From Epiperipatus broadwayi (taxonomy: Eukaryota; Onychophora; Udeonychophora; Euonychophora; Peripatidae), in NCBI GenBank assembly GCA_028023455.1, contig JAQFVV010012575.1:1112517-1176516 (forward strand): DNA of 64,000 nt. Direction: 5' to 3'. Numbering within the stretch: the stretch's first letter is position 1; each line of letters opens with the position of its first letter. The position numbers were made by a program, and so were the translations under genes. Below the pieces are notes generated by a model. That model made no database searches and was not told the origin of the DNA. It was given only the letters and a program-made list of their open reading frames with translations. This document shows, piece after piece, positions 11,695-25,700 of the stretch.

Positions 11695-12937
11695 TATTTC
11701 TATTCAATAACACATATTGAAACTTACTTTAAAACCCCCCACAACATAATTATATCAAAACAAAACAAATGTTTAAAAGGAGGTTTACAGATATATATAT
11801 ATAAATGTTAAGAAGTCATAAATAAACACATTTATACATGTGAGTAGTATTACAAAATATTTCATTTAATAATTATTTGCGTTAAATGTATAGACCAATG
11901 AATAATTGTAGAGATTGTATAATTAATATAATTAAGATTTTTGCAAGGGTTTATTTTAGTTTGTTTTATTTTTAATTTAACTCATATTTATCATTGGTTT
12001 TGTTTAATTTATATATATAAATAGATAATACTTTGTATGTAATTTAAACAGATTTTATATCGAGGAGGATATAAATTGACTAAAAAAAGCTTTTATCATT
12101 ATTGATATATACTGTTAGTCTCTGTTATATAATGATATTTTACATTATTTATAAATTATATATTTTAAAAATATATAAATAGTAAGTGGAGTTAAAATTT
12201 TATAATATAAAAATATTTATATTATTAATAATTAATTTCTCATTCAAAGAATATAAAGCTAAATTATTCTTTTATATACAAATATTGCATAAATCTAGAT
12301 ATAATGAAAAATATTTTAGTTTTTATTTTATTTTAGTTTTTTCAGCTTTATTTATTTTGTTTTTTGTCTATAAAATACTCCTACCATTAAAAAAATGTTT
12401 TAATTACATTCCTTCCACCCCCCACCCCCAAATCAGTGTACAAACTGAAGGCAACTTTTTAGAATGAATTCTAAAAACACCATTATTAAACTTTACAAAA
12501 GGTCTTTTTAAAAGATATGGCCTTGAATGTTTTTCTTCATAACAAAATTGTTTATTTCTATTGGCACTTTTTTTAGCCTTAATCAGCTGCATTAATTTAT
12601 TCAAAGTGATTGGTCGGTTTTTTAATACAAGTTATTAGAAGTGAAATAATTTTTTATACTATAAAAACATTTTTTAAAAGCATTATGGTTAATATTTTAA
12701 AACAGCATGCCTTGTATATATGTACTTTTTCAGCAATTGATTTCTTTTAGCTATGCTTACATACACGTGCAAAAATAAGTTTCTTGTATAGGCAGTATAT
12801 ATAGATGGTAGCAGATTTATTTCAGCTGTGTACTATATGTATGTAGAATAGATTTCATATATAGACAATATGTTCAGTTTAATACATTTTTTCATCACTT
12901 TTATGTTTGTCCATTTATTATTCCATATGTATGTATA
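11695..12937. other. AT-rich DNA, no gene seen
   Basis: Very high A+T with long T tracts. Open frames at 12186-12467 and 12404-12604 are low-complexity Phe/Ile/Leu/Lys translations on opposite strands without any motif. Confidence 0.5.
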
Positions 12938-13389
12938 ATATCTTAGGTACTTATTTTTAAAACCATACAAGCCACCTGAGACATTTTTTATGTGCCAAAA
13001 CAAATAAAAATACCATTTAATGCAGCCAAACCTATGACCTCTAGAACAGTTCTTTTCCTATTAGCCATTAGAAGGCCTAGCTGTTGTTGCACACCAATCT
13101 TATGACCCACAGATGTGCTTCGCAAAATTCTGCAAATGTGCACACTTCACAGATCACTACTGTATCATGTGAGGGTGTCTAGAAATCAACTGACCACAAC
13201 TCTTGAAATGTACATTCTAAGTAATGATCTTACACCCTACCTGGCATAGTATTACATAGTAATAATTTTAAATGCATTGCCATGCTTCCATACACAACTT
13301 TCAAGGTTTTTAACAATTAGAAAAGGGTAGGGACAAGCACCATTGCAGAAAACTCATGCAAAAACTCAGCTTTGCATGAGAACACGTAC

Positions 13390-13519
13390 GAGGCAAATCA
13401 AATAGCTGAGGTTGCATTGCTACTGCATCTTTTGGATGATTCTTTGGATCATCAAAAACATTGGTTCCTGCCCCTGCACATTCCAGTGCTACGCGCTGAC
13501 ATATTCCCCCTTCTTGACC
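13390..13519 (-). CDS. Exon-like segment of unknown protein, inside the 1.1 kb transposon
   Basis: On the minus strand a pyrimidine-rich TTTCAG is followed at 13519 by 130 bases of open frame in phase 0, then at 13389 by GTACGTG, a good donor site. The 43 codons (GQEGGICQRVALECAG, then NVFDDPKNHPKDAVAMQ) have balanced composition, unlike the Lys/Asn/Ile-rich noise around them. It reads as a genuine internal exon. Either it is an exon of the transposon's own gene or a host exon captured by the element. I do not recognise the family. Confidence 0.45.
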
Positions 13520-13534
13520 CTGAAATCGCACAAT

Positions 13535-13990
13535 AAAAAAAAAGGCTAGCAAGGTAAGGTTATTCAAATAATAGCATGTTTTTAAAAGCAAAAACAAAAA
13601 ACAACTTGTTTGTTTCCAAAAAAAAACTAAATAGATAAATTAATTTATACTTTGTTTTCAATCCGAAAGAAGTACAGCAATTAATTTATACATGTATTTA
13701 TTTAAAAAAAAATTAATCTCAAAATAATAGCTGGTCAGACACTAAAGACAAAAAAGTCCGGCATGGTAAAGTTATTAAAATAATAGCGTTTTTTAAAAGC
13801 AAAAACAAAAAAGAACTTGTTCATTTCCAATAAAAATTAAGTAGATAAATTAATTTAGACTTTTTTTTTAATATATAAATATAATACCAGAGATCAGACA
13901 ATAAATAAATGGGACAATAATTAATGTAGCATTTTTTTTTGTAATACCATAAATCGGACAATAAAACAAGGCTGGCCAGGTAATGTTATA
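13535..13990. repeat. Three diverged tandem units of about 210 bases
   Basis: Units begin near 13545, 13750 and 13965 with a GGCTAGCAAGGTAAGGTTATT-like string (variants GGCATGGTAAAGTTATT and GGCCAGGTAATGTTATA). The first two continue in parallel through a TAAAAGCAAAAACAAAAAA tract and GATAAATTAATTTA. They lie within the right half of the 1.1 kb transposon. Confidence 0.65.
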
Positions 13991-14062
13991 TTTATGTGTG
14001 TTAAAGAGTGTAAAGTGCCATCAGGCGGCTTGTATGGTCTAAAAAATAAGTACCATATCTTA

Positions 14063-14774
14063 ATACATATTACTATATTACTTCAAGATTTGTTTTTTTT
14101 ATCTGCGCTTCTATATGCAGTGAATTAGTTTCACATATAATTGCCTGTACAACATGTTCTAGTTAGCAGATAAATAAATAAGAAAACTGCTGTTAATCCT
14201 TAACTTAGATTCAGCCTTTATACTACTTAGATCTCATTGCTGCAAATGTGTAGACCATGGGACACTAACAAAAAGCACTGATAATATTATTTTGGTAGCC
14301 CACACACTTAACTGATGTGAAGGTCAAGATTGCTATGTTCTTAACCTTGAAAGTTTTTTATTAAATCAAAATCTTAATATTTATTGCAAATATAATTTGG
14401 CTTACAACTATTAAATTTTATATGCATCTACAACATTATATTTTATTTTATATCTCATTTTTCTTGATGGTAGAGCTTTTAAAATCCTATCCAATACTAT
14501 TTTAACCACATTCCCAGACTATTTTTCCCATCCAAATAATTCATGAATGGAGACGATAAGCTAAAATTGAGAATGGGTATGAATAAAACAGCATTAGCTG
14601 GAATTAAATAAACCTTATTATTAATGTGTTACAATTTAGCTCATATCTGCATTAGGTAAGTTATAGCATTTAATATTGCAACATACAGTATTGCTTTTCA
14701 TCTAGTAACAATAATGTATATTGATTCTTTTATATATATCTCTCATAACTTGCTTTTAAGCTTGCATTTAAATC
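14063..14774. other. AT-rich DNA, no gene seen
   Basis: No coding signal, no repeat ends recognised. Confidence 0.4.
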
Positions 14775-14881
14775 ATCACTAGATGGAGCTTACCAATAGC
14801 TCTAATCAAGCTTTATTTTATAAGTGCCGAACTTATAAAATAAAGCTTGATTAAAGCTATTGGTAAGCTCCATCTAGTGAT
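14775..14881. repeat. Near-perfect 107-bp palindrome
   Basis: Arms of 51 bases pair almost completely around a 5-base loop (GCCGA). The sequence CACTAGATGGAGCTTACC also occurs at 43380 and 43807 in family-1 hairpin sequence, so this is a short member or half of that family folded on itself. Confidence 0.85.
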
Positions 14882-14894
14882 CATATATATATAT

Positions 14895-15690
14895 ATATAT
14901 AATGAGCATGCAAATAGCTCAACCAACTTTTCTGAATATCCCTATCCTCAAACTGGTTTCAAACTCTGTCTATTGTCAGTCAGGCACTAGAATATTCAGA
15001 CATTAGATCTAAAAATACCAGCCCAAACTCAGCATTTATCTACTAGTTAACTATTAAGTAGAAAATCTGAAATTTTCAGACATTTATATGTCTTCAAATC
15101 CAACTACTTAACTTAAATAGCCATATGGGACTGAACTATGTTCAGATGCTCCATATATTAATAGCTTTAGAAATATAACATCACCAAAGCCTTAAGAGCA
15201 AAACTATAATAGTACAAAAATCAAGTCATACATCACATGATTTAATTTAATGAGCTTGTAGTACAAATGTAATATAATGAGCATGCAAATAGCTCTTCAC
15301 AAGCTTTTCCAAATAGCCCTATTCCCAAACTGGTTAAATGACTTGGTTTTCTTACTATTATAGTTTTGGTATCTGAACTTAGTTCAACCCCATATGGCTA
15401 TTTAAGTTAGATAGCTAGATTTGAAGACATATAGATGTATGGAAATTTCAGATTTTCTACTTAATAGTTAACTATTAGATAAATGCTGGGATTGAACTGG
15501 TATTTTTAGATCTTATGTCTGAATTTTCTAGCACCTCACTGATGATAGCCAGAGCATGAAACTGGTTTGGGGATAGTGATATTTGGAAAAGCTTGTTAAG
15601 AGCTGTTTGCACTCTGATTATATTACATTTGTAATACACACTTTTTAAATTAAGTCACATAATGTATGACTTGATTTTCTTATTAATATA
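14895..15690. mobile_element. Hairpin elements, family 1, overlapping or nested copies
   Basis: A module beginning ATAATGAGCATGCAAATAGC occurs at about 14899 and again at about 15276, and in inverted form at about 15590-15630. The right arm (about 15355-15680) is the reverse complement of 14900-15170 and of 15220-15340. The leader-like AGTCATACATCACATGA lies at about 15224 and, inverted, near 15655-15675. The simplest reading is one inverted-repeat element plus a second partial copy in direct orientation. No ORF is present. Confidence 0.65.
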
Positions 15691-17676
15691 TGTATATTGT
15701 AACCTTATAATTATAACTGTAATTATCTAATTTAACTCTAAAAACTATAAAAAATTTATTGTTTTTATATTTATGGTTAAGCAAATATATTAATTACTAT
15801 CATCGGTTAAATAGTAAATAATATAATCAATATCAATTCCAAACATCTCTCAGATTAATATTTAAGAGAAAATATAATTTGATAAAAGATTTTAAAATGT
15901 TTTCCCAAACAGATTTTCTAATCAATGCTTATATAAAAATATGTACAATTTGAATTTATATCATTATTCTTATTAAGAGAAAATGCTATCAAATTGTATA
16001 TACAAATAGAAATACACATATAAAATAAATATTTTGATAAAGAATTATAGAATAAAATCACAAACCCCACATTATAACACAAAATATTTTAAAAGCAAGT
16101 AATTACTTTTAAAATTTCATTTTATTTAAGGAATAAAACAAACAGTTTTTATATTTTGTGTGCATGCATAAAAATTTATGCATTTTAGATTTGGAAAAAT
16201 TAATTTCAGTTTGCTAGGATATTTATTTGATATTATATTTTATTTTAAAAAGGTCAATTTAAATTTAATTGGTATAAATATCTGAGAACTTTTATGTTTT
16301 GTAATTTATTTGTTTTAAATGAATGACTGTAAAATTATTTTAAACTGGAAGAAAATGAAGCAATTGAAAAGTTTGAAATTATTATTGATATTTCTTTTGA
16401 ATCTTACTGTGTTAATTCAAAACCAATCTTTATTTTTATAACCTTGGGAATTTATTCAATTTTATCCAGAAAAAAATAATGAAACATCAGTGCATTTGAC
16501 ATAATCCAGACATCAGTTGATCAACAGATATAAATATTAATGCTTAGAAAAATCAGACAGTCTTCTAAAAATTCTATTGCATTCAAAACCTAAGCAGGTT
16601 AAAATTTTAAAATAGCTATTTTGTTTGTCTTCATCACCATTGACAAGTAAACTAGTTCATTTGAGGTATTTTGCCTTAGCTTGGTAAAAATATCTTCTTC
16701 TTACCAGACTAGGAAAAGAAATAGACAGAAACTATCACTAATTATTATTAAAAGAAAATCTCATTTCTTCCAGTCAGCTGATAATGGAAATTGGATAAAT
16801 TTAGTCATGGAATACTGTCTAATGACTTCAATGAAATTGGTGGTCTTGGTAAATAACTTATATTTATAAAACTATTTGTATCTACTTCAGTGAAGTCACT
16901 TGTACCTACTGAAAATAATGATGAAACAACTTTTCTCATCACTTCAAAAAGTATGAATATATTGTCTCAATGTTATGGATTATCTCCTCATAAATTATTG
17001 ATTGGTGAAATGCTGAACTTTAATTAAAATTAATAGAATCAACACGTTTATGAATAGTAAACTATTTACCTGGCCACATATATAATATAAACAACCTAGA
17101 CTATTTAGCAACATAGATTAAATATCTATAAACTCATGGATTAATAAAATACTTCAAATAAAAAAAGCTATGTTAATCTTTTGGATATAAAGTTATAATG
17201 TCTTATTAAATTGCTTTTATATAGTAAACTGCGACTCACCTCCAATGCTTTAAGAAATGGATAATGAATTATAAATGCCAAATATGTTAATATTGCTTAT
17301 GAATAATAAATGCTAAATATTTAATACCGCTAATAGATTATGGATTATAAAATGCAAATATTGAATATTATAAAAAGTCAAATGTATCAGCAATCCTTAA
17401 AATGGATTAATGTGTTAAATATAACTCACGTTGGATTAAGAAATGTGCTTAATGGAATTTATTTAATCTCGATATTACATTCCAGTAAGGATTAAATTAC
17501 AAAAAAAAAAATTAATTGTGCTTTCTATCATCTTACATGCTTTTATTAAAATATTTCTGTGAATTTTCAAAAATACTGAAATAATTATACAAGTATAAAT
17601 ATTTTCTTGGGATAAACTTTAAATCGTTAGAATATCAATCGATGGATCACTTAATGAACGTTATTATAATTGCTTT
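15691..17676. other. AT-rich DNA, no gene seen
   Basis: Apart from a 62-codon frame at 16681-16869 without motif, there is no coding signal. Around 17270-17350 short near-repeats (AATAATAAATGCTAAATATT, TTATAAAATGCAAATATTGA) suggest decayed tandem repetition. Confidence 0.4.
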
Positions 17677-17904
17677 TTATTTATTTATTTTAGAATGTAG
17701 CCCCAGGCCATTCAGTTTAGTGGGCATTTGCATCTTCTGGAGGCTAATCGCTACAGTTCTGCCTCGCCACAGGAGGTGAGGGTAAATTGAGTTGATGCCG
17801 CGAATGGACTTTTTATAATACATTTTACAACCCACTACGGACAGTTTAGATTGCCCATAGAGAACATAAATGATATTAATATCATATAGATTTGGCAATG
17901 CCAT
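17677..17904 (-). pseudogene. L1/Tx1-type LINE fragment, end of reverse transcriptase
   Basis: The frame reads LLWRGRTVAISLQKMQMP followed by TKLNGLGL. This matches the post-thumb signature of L1/Tx1-clade reverse transcriptases (an LW-x-G, then RISLxxLQxP, then GGLGL pattern). Only about 75 codons remain, on the minus strand, with an ATG that is probably fortuitous. It is a separate fragment from the plus-strand LINE starting about 1 kb downstream. Confidence 0.6.
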
Positions 17905-18850
17905 AAAAAAGATATTTTTTTATTTGTATAGTTTTATTCATAAAGATTAAGCCTTCATGTATATGCAGTAAAGGATTTTAAGGTGTAATAAATCAGCCTT
18001 ATTTAGGAGTGCTAAGCAATAATTTCACTCGTATCTTTTAAAAGAGTGAAAAACTTCTCTAGTGTTATTAAGCGGGGTTGATTGATTATTGATTCATTAT
18101 TGGAATAAACTAATTAAGGACAGCATAAAACATTTATTATTCAGATTATTATTATCCTCCAATGTTTAAATTGAGAATTTGCTTTTAAATAATATGCATC
18201 TTACTCCGATTAAGTGTTAATGTCACTGCAACACTGTATGATTAAATACTCAAATCCCAGCTTAGATTAGACTTAGAGAACAACTATTAATGTTTATTAG
18301 GTATTTTATATAATTTTCGATATACGTTTGTTATTATTTGTTTATAATTTATTTTATATTATATAATAAAGCAATTGTTAATTTTAAAACTTCTGTTTTG
18401 TCGTTATTAAAGAAACATCGTCATAGCATATCAATAATTTTTATTAGTCATTCACTAGACTAGGCATTATCCAATAATGAATAATATTCTATAGTGGTTT
18501 TTATACACTTTTAACACATTGTAGAGGGATATAATGATAAACATATGACCAAAAACATGTGAAAAAAAATCTATTATCCCCCAAATGCACATTTTAATGC
18601 TGAACTAACACTCATTAGTTGGCCCAGACCATAATCTCTAATATGTATCTTTATCATTGTTCAGTATATATACAGATAGCAAATAACTACAGCTTAATTG
18701 ACAAATGTCAAACTTGCTGCTCTTAGAACTTTGACACAAATCACTTAATGAAAGTATATTATTTTTATTAGTCATTTATTATAGAAGTCTACTAAGTAAC
18801 TGAAGCAGCACATACATGGACACATTCTGCATAACCTGACTTTACAGGCA
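17905..18850. other. AT-rich DNA, no gene seen
   Basis: No motif-bearing frame and no repeat boundary found. Confidence 0.4.
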
Positions 18851-21800
18851 GGATGCTGTAAAAAGTATAGCAAATATAACCGATTTACTTAATATATTAA
18901 GAAAACTCCCAACAAATATATCTTTTTGAGATTCCCATAAATTCCTGGAAAGTCATCATTAAGATGATACAAGGTTTCACATCAAATGAACTTCCTCATT
19001 GCATCATTATATGTTCCATCCCATCTCAATCATCACCAGTATTAGAAGTCACTCTAGATTAGGCAATACTACTTCTCAATATAACATTGATGATTGTACC
19101 AAATGTAGAAAATTGATAAACTGAATCACCTGTGCAGTAATGACCGGAAGCCTAAATCATAGGCAAATGTTGTACATAAAAACACTTTCACTACTTTAGA
19201 AATAAGAACATACATAAACATACACTCTGCTGATCTTGCTATATGTACTGACAATATGTGTTTTGAAGGAGATAAAATACAAGACAAAACAAAAAGAAAC
19301 ACCAAAACAAATACTTCAAACAAATCAATAACTCTGAAAATCCAATTCCATTAATAGATGTACATTCTCACAAGGCCATGGACTGATCTGATTTTGATAA
19401 TAGGACTTTAATCTCATCTCCTAAACCATGAACCAAAATGAGAATGAGACACAAGATTTAGTTCTCATTTTGATATCATATATAAAGAAATTTTCCAGTA
19501 ACAAGTCAAAAAATCACCCCTTCAGCTTTTGAGAACAATGAAAAAAACCAAAATGTCTGATCTAGGCTTCAAATATGCCTACAAAATGCAGCAATCCAAC
19601 AACTATATACAAAACATTAACAATTTAAATATTTCTATGATCAATATACATGACCTAAATTTTCACAAAAGAATTACACAGTTAACTCAATTTTTAAAGA
19701 ATCACCATTGTGGTATTTTGGTCCTAACAGATAGAAAGATGCCACCATCACCTCAGATAGTTATCATTAATGCTTTAAATAAAGACTATATTTTCATACA
19801 TAAACCAAACATCAGCCCAATACAGGATGTAGAAGTACAAATATTCTAGTACCAAAAGTAAATATACTTCAAATATCTGTTAATGCAATTACCCTCTACT
19901 TTAATCATCAGCCACAGCAATTTGATCTCATATCAGTATAGTCAGTCTAAAAAGCCACTGATGTAATCAAGAGACTCCTCATTTCCCAAACACAGATCTG
20001 GAATAATTATCCTTTGTAATGACTTCAATTGCTCTTATTATAAATTATCAGCCACATCACAATCTGAACTTAATCAATTCAGGCAGCTAATGCTTTTATC
20101 ATTGTACCCTCCTGGGGCAGTTTAATTTATTGGAAAGCAAAATTCACTTCTCACTGATCTTATTTTTACATCTGCTTCCAATTTTAAAATGTCAATTCAA
20201 ATACTTCAGCATTTCATTTTCAGACTAAACTTATACGACTGCCAAATTATATAGATATCATTATATCACACCATATAAGTTTACATTTGAATTGCAAGTT
20301 TCTACAGAATTTAAATTAACTATAGATGACCTAGTCTTGTAATGTAATCATTGAAGATCATTACTATCATCAGATGGAATATTTTTCTCCAGTTAAGACT
20401 TGGTTAGTCTTAAAAAATTTTTTAAATAATGGCTGCTCGAACCAATTAACAAGTTATTACTAAAATAATTCAATAAAATAGTGTATTAAGACATTAGATA
20501 CAATTCTGCAAACTATCTTGCAAATGAATGATGCCAATGCTCTTATTTGTCAATAGAAAACTGAAGCAAACCAATCGGTCACATTTTAGAACCAAAATGC
20601 AATAAGACATGGATTAAATCATAATACAGAATCTCTCAAAGCTCATAAGAACAATAAATTATGCAAGATCAATTCCATCTCAAACCTGTATTCCTATTTT
20701 ATTTAACTATATCATAATTCTAATTCTACATAAATGTGACAATCAATGCTTCTCAAGCAATCTTAATATCTCCTAACTTTTTACCAACATCATATTTTGT
20801 CTCACAGAAAACTCAAATACACTATAATCCTCTCTAAATAATTTGCTTCTTATTACACTTGCAAATATTGATCAAAAAATCTTTGCAAGAATATATTTTA
20901 AAAAAGTGAATAAAGTTATTCTGCCAAAACTATCAACTTCACATTAAGCAGTAAAAGATTATCATGCATTTCAATCTATTCTCTGAGTAAAAGAATCAAT
21001 CTTGTTCACCAAAGAAAACAAACTTAGCAACTTTTATCTAATCTATTGGTAAATTTTTTTTCACTACACTACACAAACATTGCCATCCAGAACTACCTCA
21101 CTAATACATCAATCAAACTAAAGAATTATATGCAACTTCAACATCTTTCAAACTCAATTGAGGCATTCCATATGGTTTACCACTTCCTCATTTTGGTAAT
21201 ATTATCCAAGCGATATCCTTCATTGATGAGGTTTTTATAATCTTCAGAGCCCTCCTCCAAAACATTATACCATCATGCTGAATATTTTAAACAAATTCTA
21301 AACATCAATTACTTCCACAATATAATACATTTTTGCAAGTCATCTTTGTGGCAACTGTCTACAGACTGCAAACTATTGTCTTTCTTCAAGGATAGCATTT
21401 CATTCTTTCTTGGTATTACAATTAATCTGTCTAAAATACAATTAGGTCATCTTTTAAGTCTAATCATGAAAACACTTACTACAAAAATTAATGCATTTCC
21501 CCCAAAAATGTTGTATCCCATTGTGAAAGTTCATACAGTGAATGCCATTCTTAGAAGAATATATGCCTACTATAGCCCATGGATGTAGCTTTTTAACAAG
21601 ATTCTACGGTAAACTTAAGACTGTAATAAAAGCATAAATCTGACCTTATCTTCACATTTTCTATCCATCAGAATGGTATGCTTTTCTATATACAAATGAG
21701 AGCTCAATTTGATATATCCCAAATCTTTTGTAACTTATATTAAGGCCAAAATATATATTGTGACACTTACTAATTCAATACTTAGTCCTATCTCCTCTCC

Positions 21801-22710
21801 AATATCACTGCTTTTTTCAATTTCATATGTCAAGCTGTCCATTTTCACAGAACATGACATTGGTCATGCTGATCTATTAAACCAATATAACATCAAATCT
21901 CTCAGTAGCATATCAAAATAAGATAAAATCCATCCAGACATCTATGAACACCTCTTCCAATTGTTAAGACTCGAACCAAGTTCCAAAACCTTTGTGCTCC
22001 TCAATTATGGTTGAAATTTCTTTTTAATTTACTATAGGATACAATTATAACCAAAATGTTTCTTAATAACTAATTCAAGATAAATCTTGAACTTACATAT
22101 ATTTTGTACAATAATTACCCAGAAGAAATACTACACCTCTTTCAAACTTGCCCATACTTCTCATCTCTATGCCTATTTATATTTTATAAGTCTACAATAA
22201 AGCTCAAACAATTATGTAAAAAATATAAAAAAAATACTTTCAGCCCTATAAGACATCTGTAATTATTTACACACTAATAACTATATGACTAGCATGTGGC
22301 TCCATAATATTTTATAATAAAAAAATACAATATACTAAAAAAAAAAACAAGGACCGGTTCAATTCATACCTGTATTTTCACATTTTTATCCAGGATCATC
22401 ATGGCCAAAACTTGGCAATCAACAATATACATTAGTAAATCTTTATTTACATTAACACTTCACATCAAATGTCACTTTCAAAAATGAATATCTGGACTCT
22501 TATTCAATTAAATCATTATGATTATGCAATATTAGAATATATCAGTCTTAAAATATGGATTATACTGCCCACTGGAGTTAACAAATTTATTGTATTACCT
22601 GTACCATTATGGCTGTACATTCCACATATGTAACAAATTTATTCTAGTGTAAATGTATTAATATTTGTATAAAGTTTGTTCTCAATAAAGTGTTTTTTTT
22701 TTTTTAATGA
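18850..22710 (+). mobile_element. L1/Tx1-like LINE, heavily decayed
   Basis: Successive blocks on the plus strand follow LINE order. Around 18960-19160 an ORF1-like segment has ELPHCIIICSIP and a CTKCRKL zinc-knuckle half. At 19620-20270 endonuclease-like pieces appear (FLKNHHCGILVLTDRKM, IIILCNDFNC, SLTDLIFTS). At 20860-21060 there are RT fingers (QKIFARIYFKKVNKVILPKL, then KENKLSNFYLIYW). At 21400-21600 comes the RT tail (GITINLSKIQLG), and at 21700-21920 a C-terminal segment (YVKLSIF). Stops and frameshifts interrupt every block. AATAAAG at about 22684 followed by a T-run marks the probable 3' end. The clade call rests on the RT pattern. Confidence 0.65.
19529..19849 (+). pseudogene. LINE endonuclease N-terminal fragment
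   Basis: A 106-codon open stretch within the L1/Tx1-like element. NNLNISMINIHDLNFHKRI and FLKNHHCGILVLTDRKM correspond to the first two blocks of an apurinic-type endonuclease (normally an N-x-R-G/S-L then an LLQET Glu block). The Glu position reads Asp (LTD). A stop follows, and the next blocks continue in other frames. The ATG at the start is not convincing, since the match begins later. Confidence 0.55.
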
Positions 22711-25700
22711 AAAAATGATATTACCATTTAGCATTCATTCAAGCTTACAATAAGTTGGCAATTTGCTCCGGATTATATCAATTATTATATACAAGAACAT
22801 ATCATATATATACTTGAGTTAGTTACATTAAAATATATTTATTGATCTCATGTATAATTTTCTTATAAAGTTGTTTTTTAATTCATTAGTATAACAATTT
22901 GGTTTACAGATGTCAAATTTTTTGACTCGCGTCTTCAACATCAACCACTTTAGATAAACACATTAATGTTTAGTGCTAATCATTCATTAAATTAGAGATT
23001 ATATCTAGTAAACTTATAAACTTTAAACCTTAGTTAAAAATTAATGTTTTAATATATAAACCTTATTTTTTATTTTTTGCTATTTGTAATATCTTTTAAA
23101 AGATTAAACAATTTAGAAACTTAATTTCTTATTCTATTTCTATATTTATTAAAAAAACAACGATATATGCACATAATTTTTATTATTCTATATGTTTGTT
23201 TTTTTTTAATATTGCCAAAGTATTTTTTTTTCTAATATTATATTTTCAAAAAGTTGTTTAAATAATAAAATATTATTATAAACAATTATTTTATTATTTT
23301 CTATTACATTAACTACTTTTGCTAGTTTTTTAATACTTACATAACCTATATAACCACAAATTGTTACATTTATTTTAGGAAGATTCAAGTAATGATTTAT
23401 TTATATTGTAAGGGGATGGGGGGTATGAAATGGAAGAATGAAGTGAACCTGGGTGATGGTAAAACATCATCAAACCCAGTAAAATTAAATTATAAGAGTA
23501 TGAGATTAGAGAATCTCAGTGAACATTGAGAGATCAGCCAGCAACTAAAATAATTATACAGCAATAATATATCAACCAGCATTATAAAGTAAAAGTAAGT
23601 ATAATTCAAATACCATTCATCATCATCATTGATGGGAATAAACAAATCTGTCCAATAAATCAGAATAAAATCAACAGTCCATCTTGTGGCTGGATTTGCA
23701 TAATAAAAAATATAAATTGCAGTCAACCTTGTGACTTGATCGGAAATGGGTCTTCTTTAGACCAGGCTAACTATTGAGCTTTTGCCAGCTTAGGCAATTA
23801 TTTAAACATAACTTGGATGCACCAGCTTAGTGCCCATCCATTAAAATACACAATAATCAGAAATCAAAACAATAATGCTGGGACATTAAAAACATGCTGA
23901 TCATCATCGATGCTCAAGCCACTTGTACTGGCCAACTATAAATTTAACTTTTAAGTAAGACAAATAAAATATAGTGCATGGGCTTTAAAGAATATTCTCT
24001 TTTGCACCAACCAGGATGATGATTGATCATTGCTGGATGCCCCAAAAGCACTAAGTACACATCCCCATTTATCCATGCATGAATCTAGCTCAGAGAACAC
24101 AAGCTCTATTACTGTATGTGAACAAGAGATGATGGAAACAATTTTTAACAATTAAATAAGTTTATTAATAACAATAAAAAAATGGTATTTAAGGTCTGAT
24201 TTTGGTTAATATACAATAATAAAAGTCATTACCCTATAATTTACAATATTGCAACAAAATTCAAGTTATCACATTAATTTACATAATTCCTATTCAAAAT
24301 TTAAATTGTTACATTGATTTACAAGATTATAATTCATGTTATTACTATGGTTTACATATATATGTGCACAGACACGTGATTTATAATATACAATTAACAT
24401 TCAATAATAACAAAAAATGATTAAAATTTGCATATATGTCCTATTTGACAAACATTGACATATATGTGCACACATAAATATGCAGTACAATTGACATATT
24501 ACAATCGTCATAAAAATACTATAAATGTCCAAAAATTTACATATGTGCATGTGTGTGTATTTGCACACTAACAAAAAGTTACATATTTTAATTTGTTACA
24601 ATAATAAAGTTATATTTTCCTAATTGATTTCGTTTGGAAAACATACATTTTATACATATAAAGAAAATATAGATATAATTTAAAATTATTTATCAATTTA
24701 TAAGTTCTTTTTTTTCCTTAAAAAAAGTATAGTCAATTTTTGACAAATATTTGTTGATTAATTATCAACGTTTTTAAATTAAATTATAGAATCATCGATT
24801 CTTTACTTTTATTTTAGTATAAATTTTTTTTAAAATAATGTCTGAGAGGATTATTGTTCAAAAATGTCTCTTTTGCCTTTAAAACCAGTTGATCAATGAA
24901 TTATTCTTGACTCTTAATTATAATTCAAGCAAAACCACTTTATATTCTTTTAAAATACATAGATTTTTAACCGACTTAAAAATAATATTGTTCTATTCAT
25001 GTCTATTTTTATATGAATTATTTTAAAATAACTCACCAGCTATATATACATTTATGTGTGTTTCTCTGCATATAGCTGAAATAGCATACATATCATTAAT
25101 TCTTCATCCACTGATGGTTTCTCTTGGGCAAGCTGGTTCTTTTGATCCATCATAAAAATATAATCCAAGTTTGTTGTCACTATCAGGTAAAAGTATATAA
25201 TTTCGGTAATTTGTTGGCATGCCATGAGATTCCTTTTGTAGTCCAAGCAATTGTCAAGCTGTCTTCTAGAACATATTTAAGCAGCTAGTTGATTCATTTG
25301 AAGTGACCCTGGCCTCAAAAATCAAAAGTCTGCAGTAAACTATAGGGAAGCTACTGGACTGTACTTCCTTAGATCTTCATAGGAGGTAGGTATGAATCTG
25401 CTAGCTATTTTGCCCTCATTTTTTTAAGCTATTGATTTAGAAGTAACCCAGCTTCAAGTAAATAAAAACTCCTGTGAAGGAAAATATTATCAGCTCTGGA
25501 TCTGCTGTCTTGTCTTCAGCTATATCAGTTCATGGTAGCTATTCTGCCAACTCTCTGCTACATCCAACAACATACCACAGCTATGTATTTTGATCAGCTA
25601 ATTGCTGCCACTTACTCAAATAATTTTAGTAGCCAAGCTGTTCTGTTCAGCGCTTACAAAAAACTACTATTCAGACTATTCTTTTCAAAAACCATTATCC

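Larger units (their letters stand above)
12938..14062. mobile_element. Non-autonomous DNA transposon, about 45-bp inverted ends, exact 8-bp duplication
   Basis: The left end at 12946 begins GGTACTTATTTTT and continues CCATACAAGCC.CCTGA. The right end, read from 14054 inward on the minus strand, gives the same series. ATATCTTA flanks both sides (12938-12945, 14055-14062) without mismatch. GG-starting inverted ends with an 8-bp duplication fit the Merlin superfamily best; P-type elements also make 8-bp duplications, and hAT elements do too but normally start CA or TA. The 1109-bp body holds an exon-like segment and three copies of a roughly 210-base repeat, but no transposase that I can recognise. 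Confidence 0.78.

Noticed and set aside
12186-12467. 93-codon ORF
   Set aside because: Translation is Phe/Ile/Leu-rich low complexity from AT-rich DNA, with no motif and an overlapping frame on the other strand.
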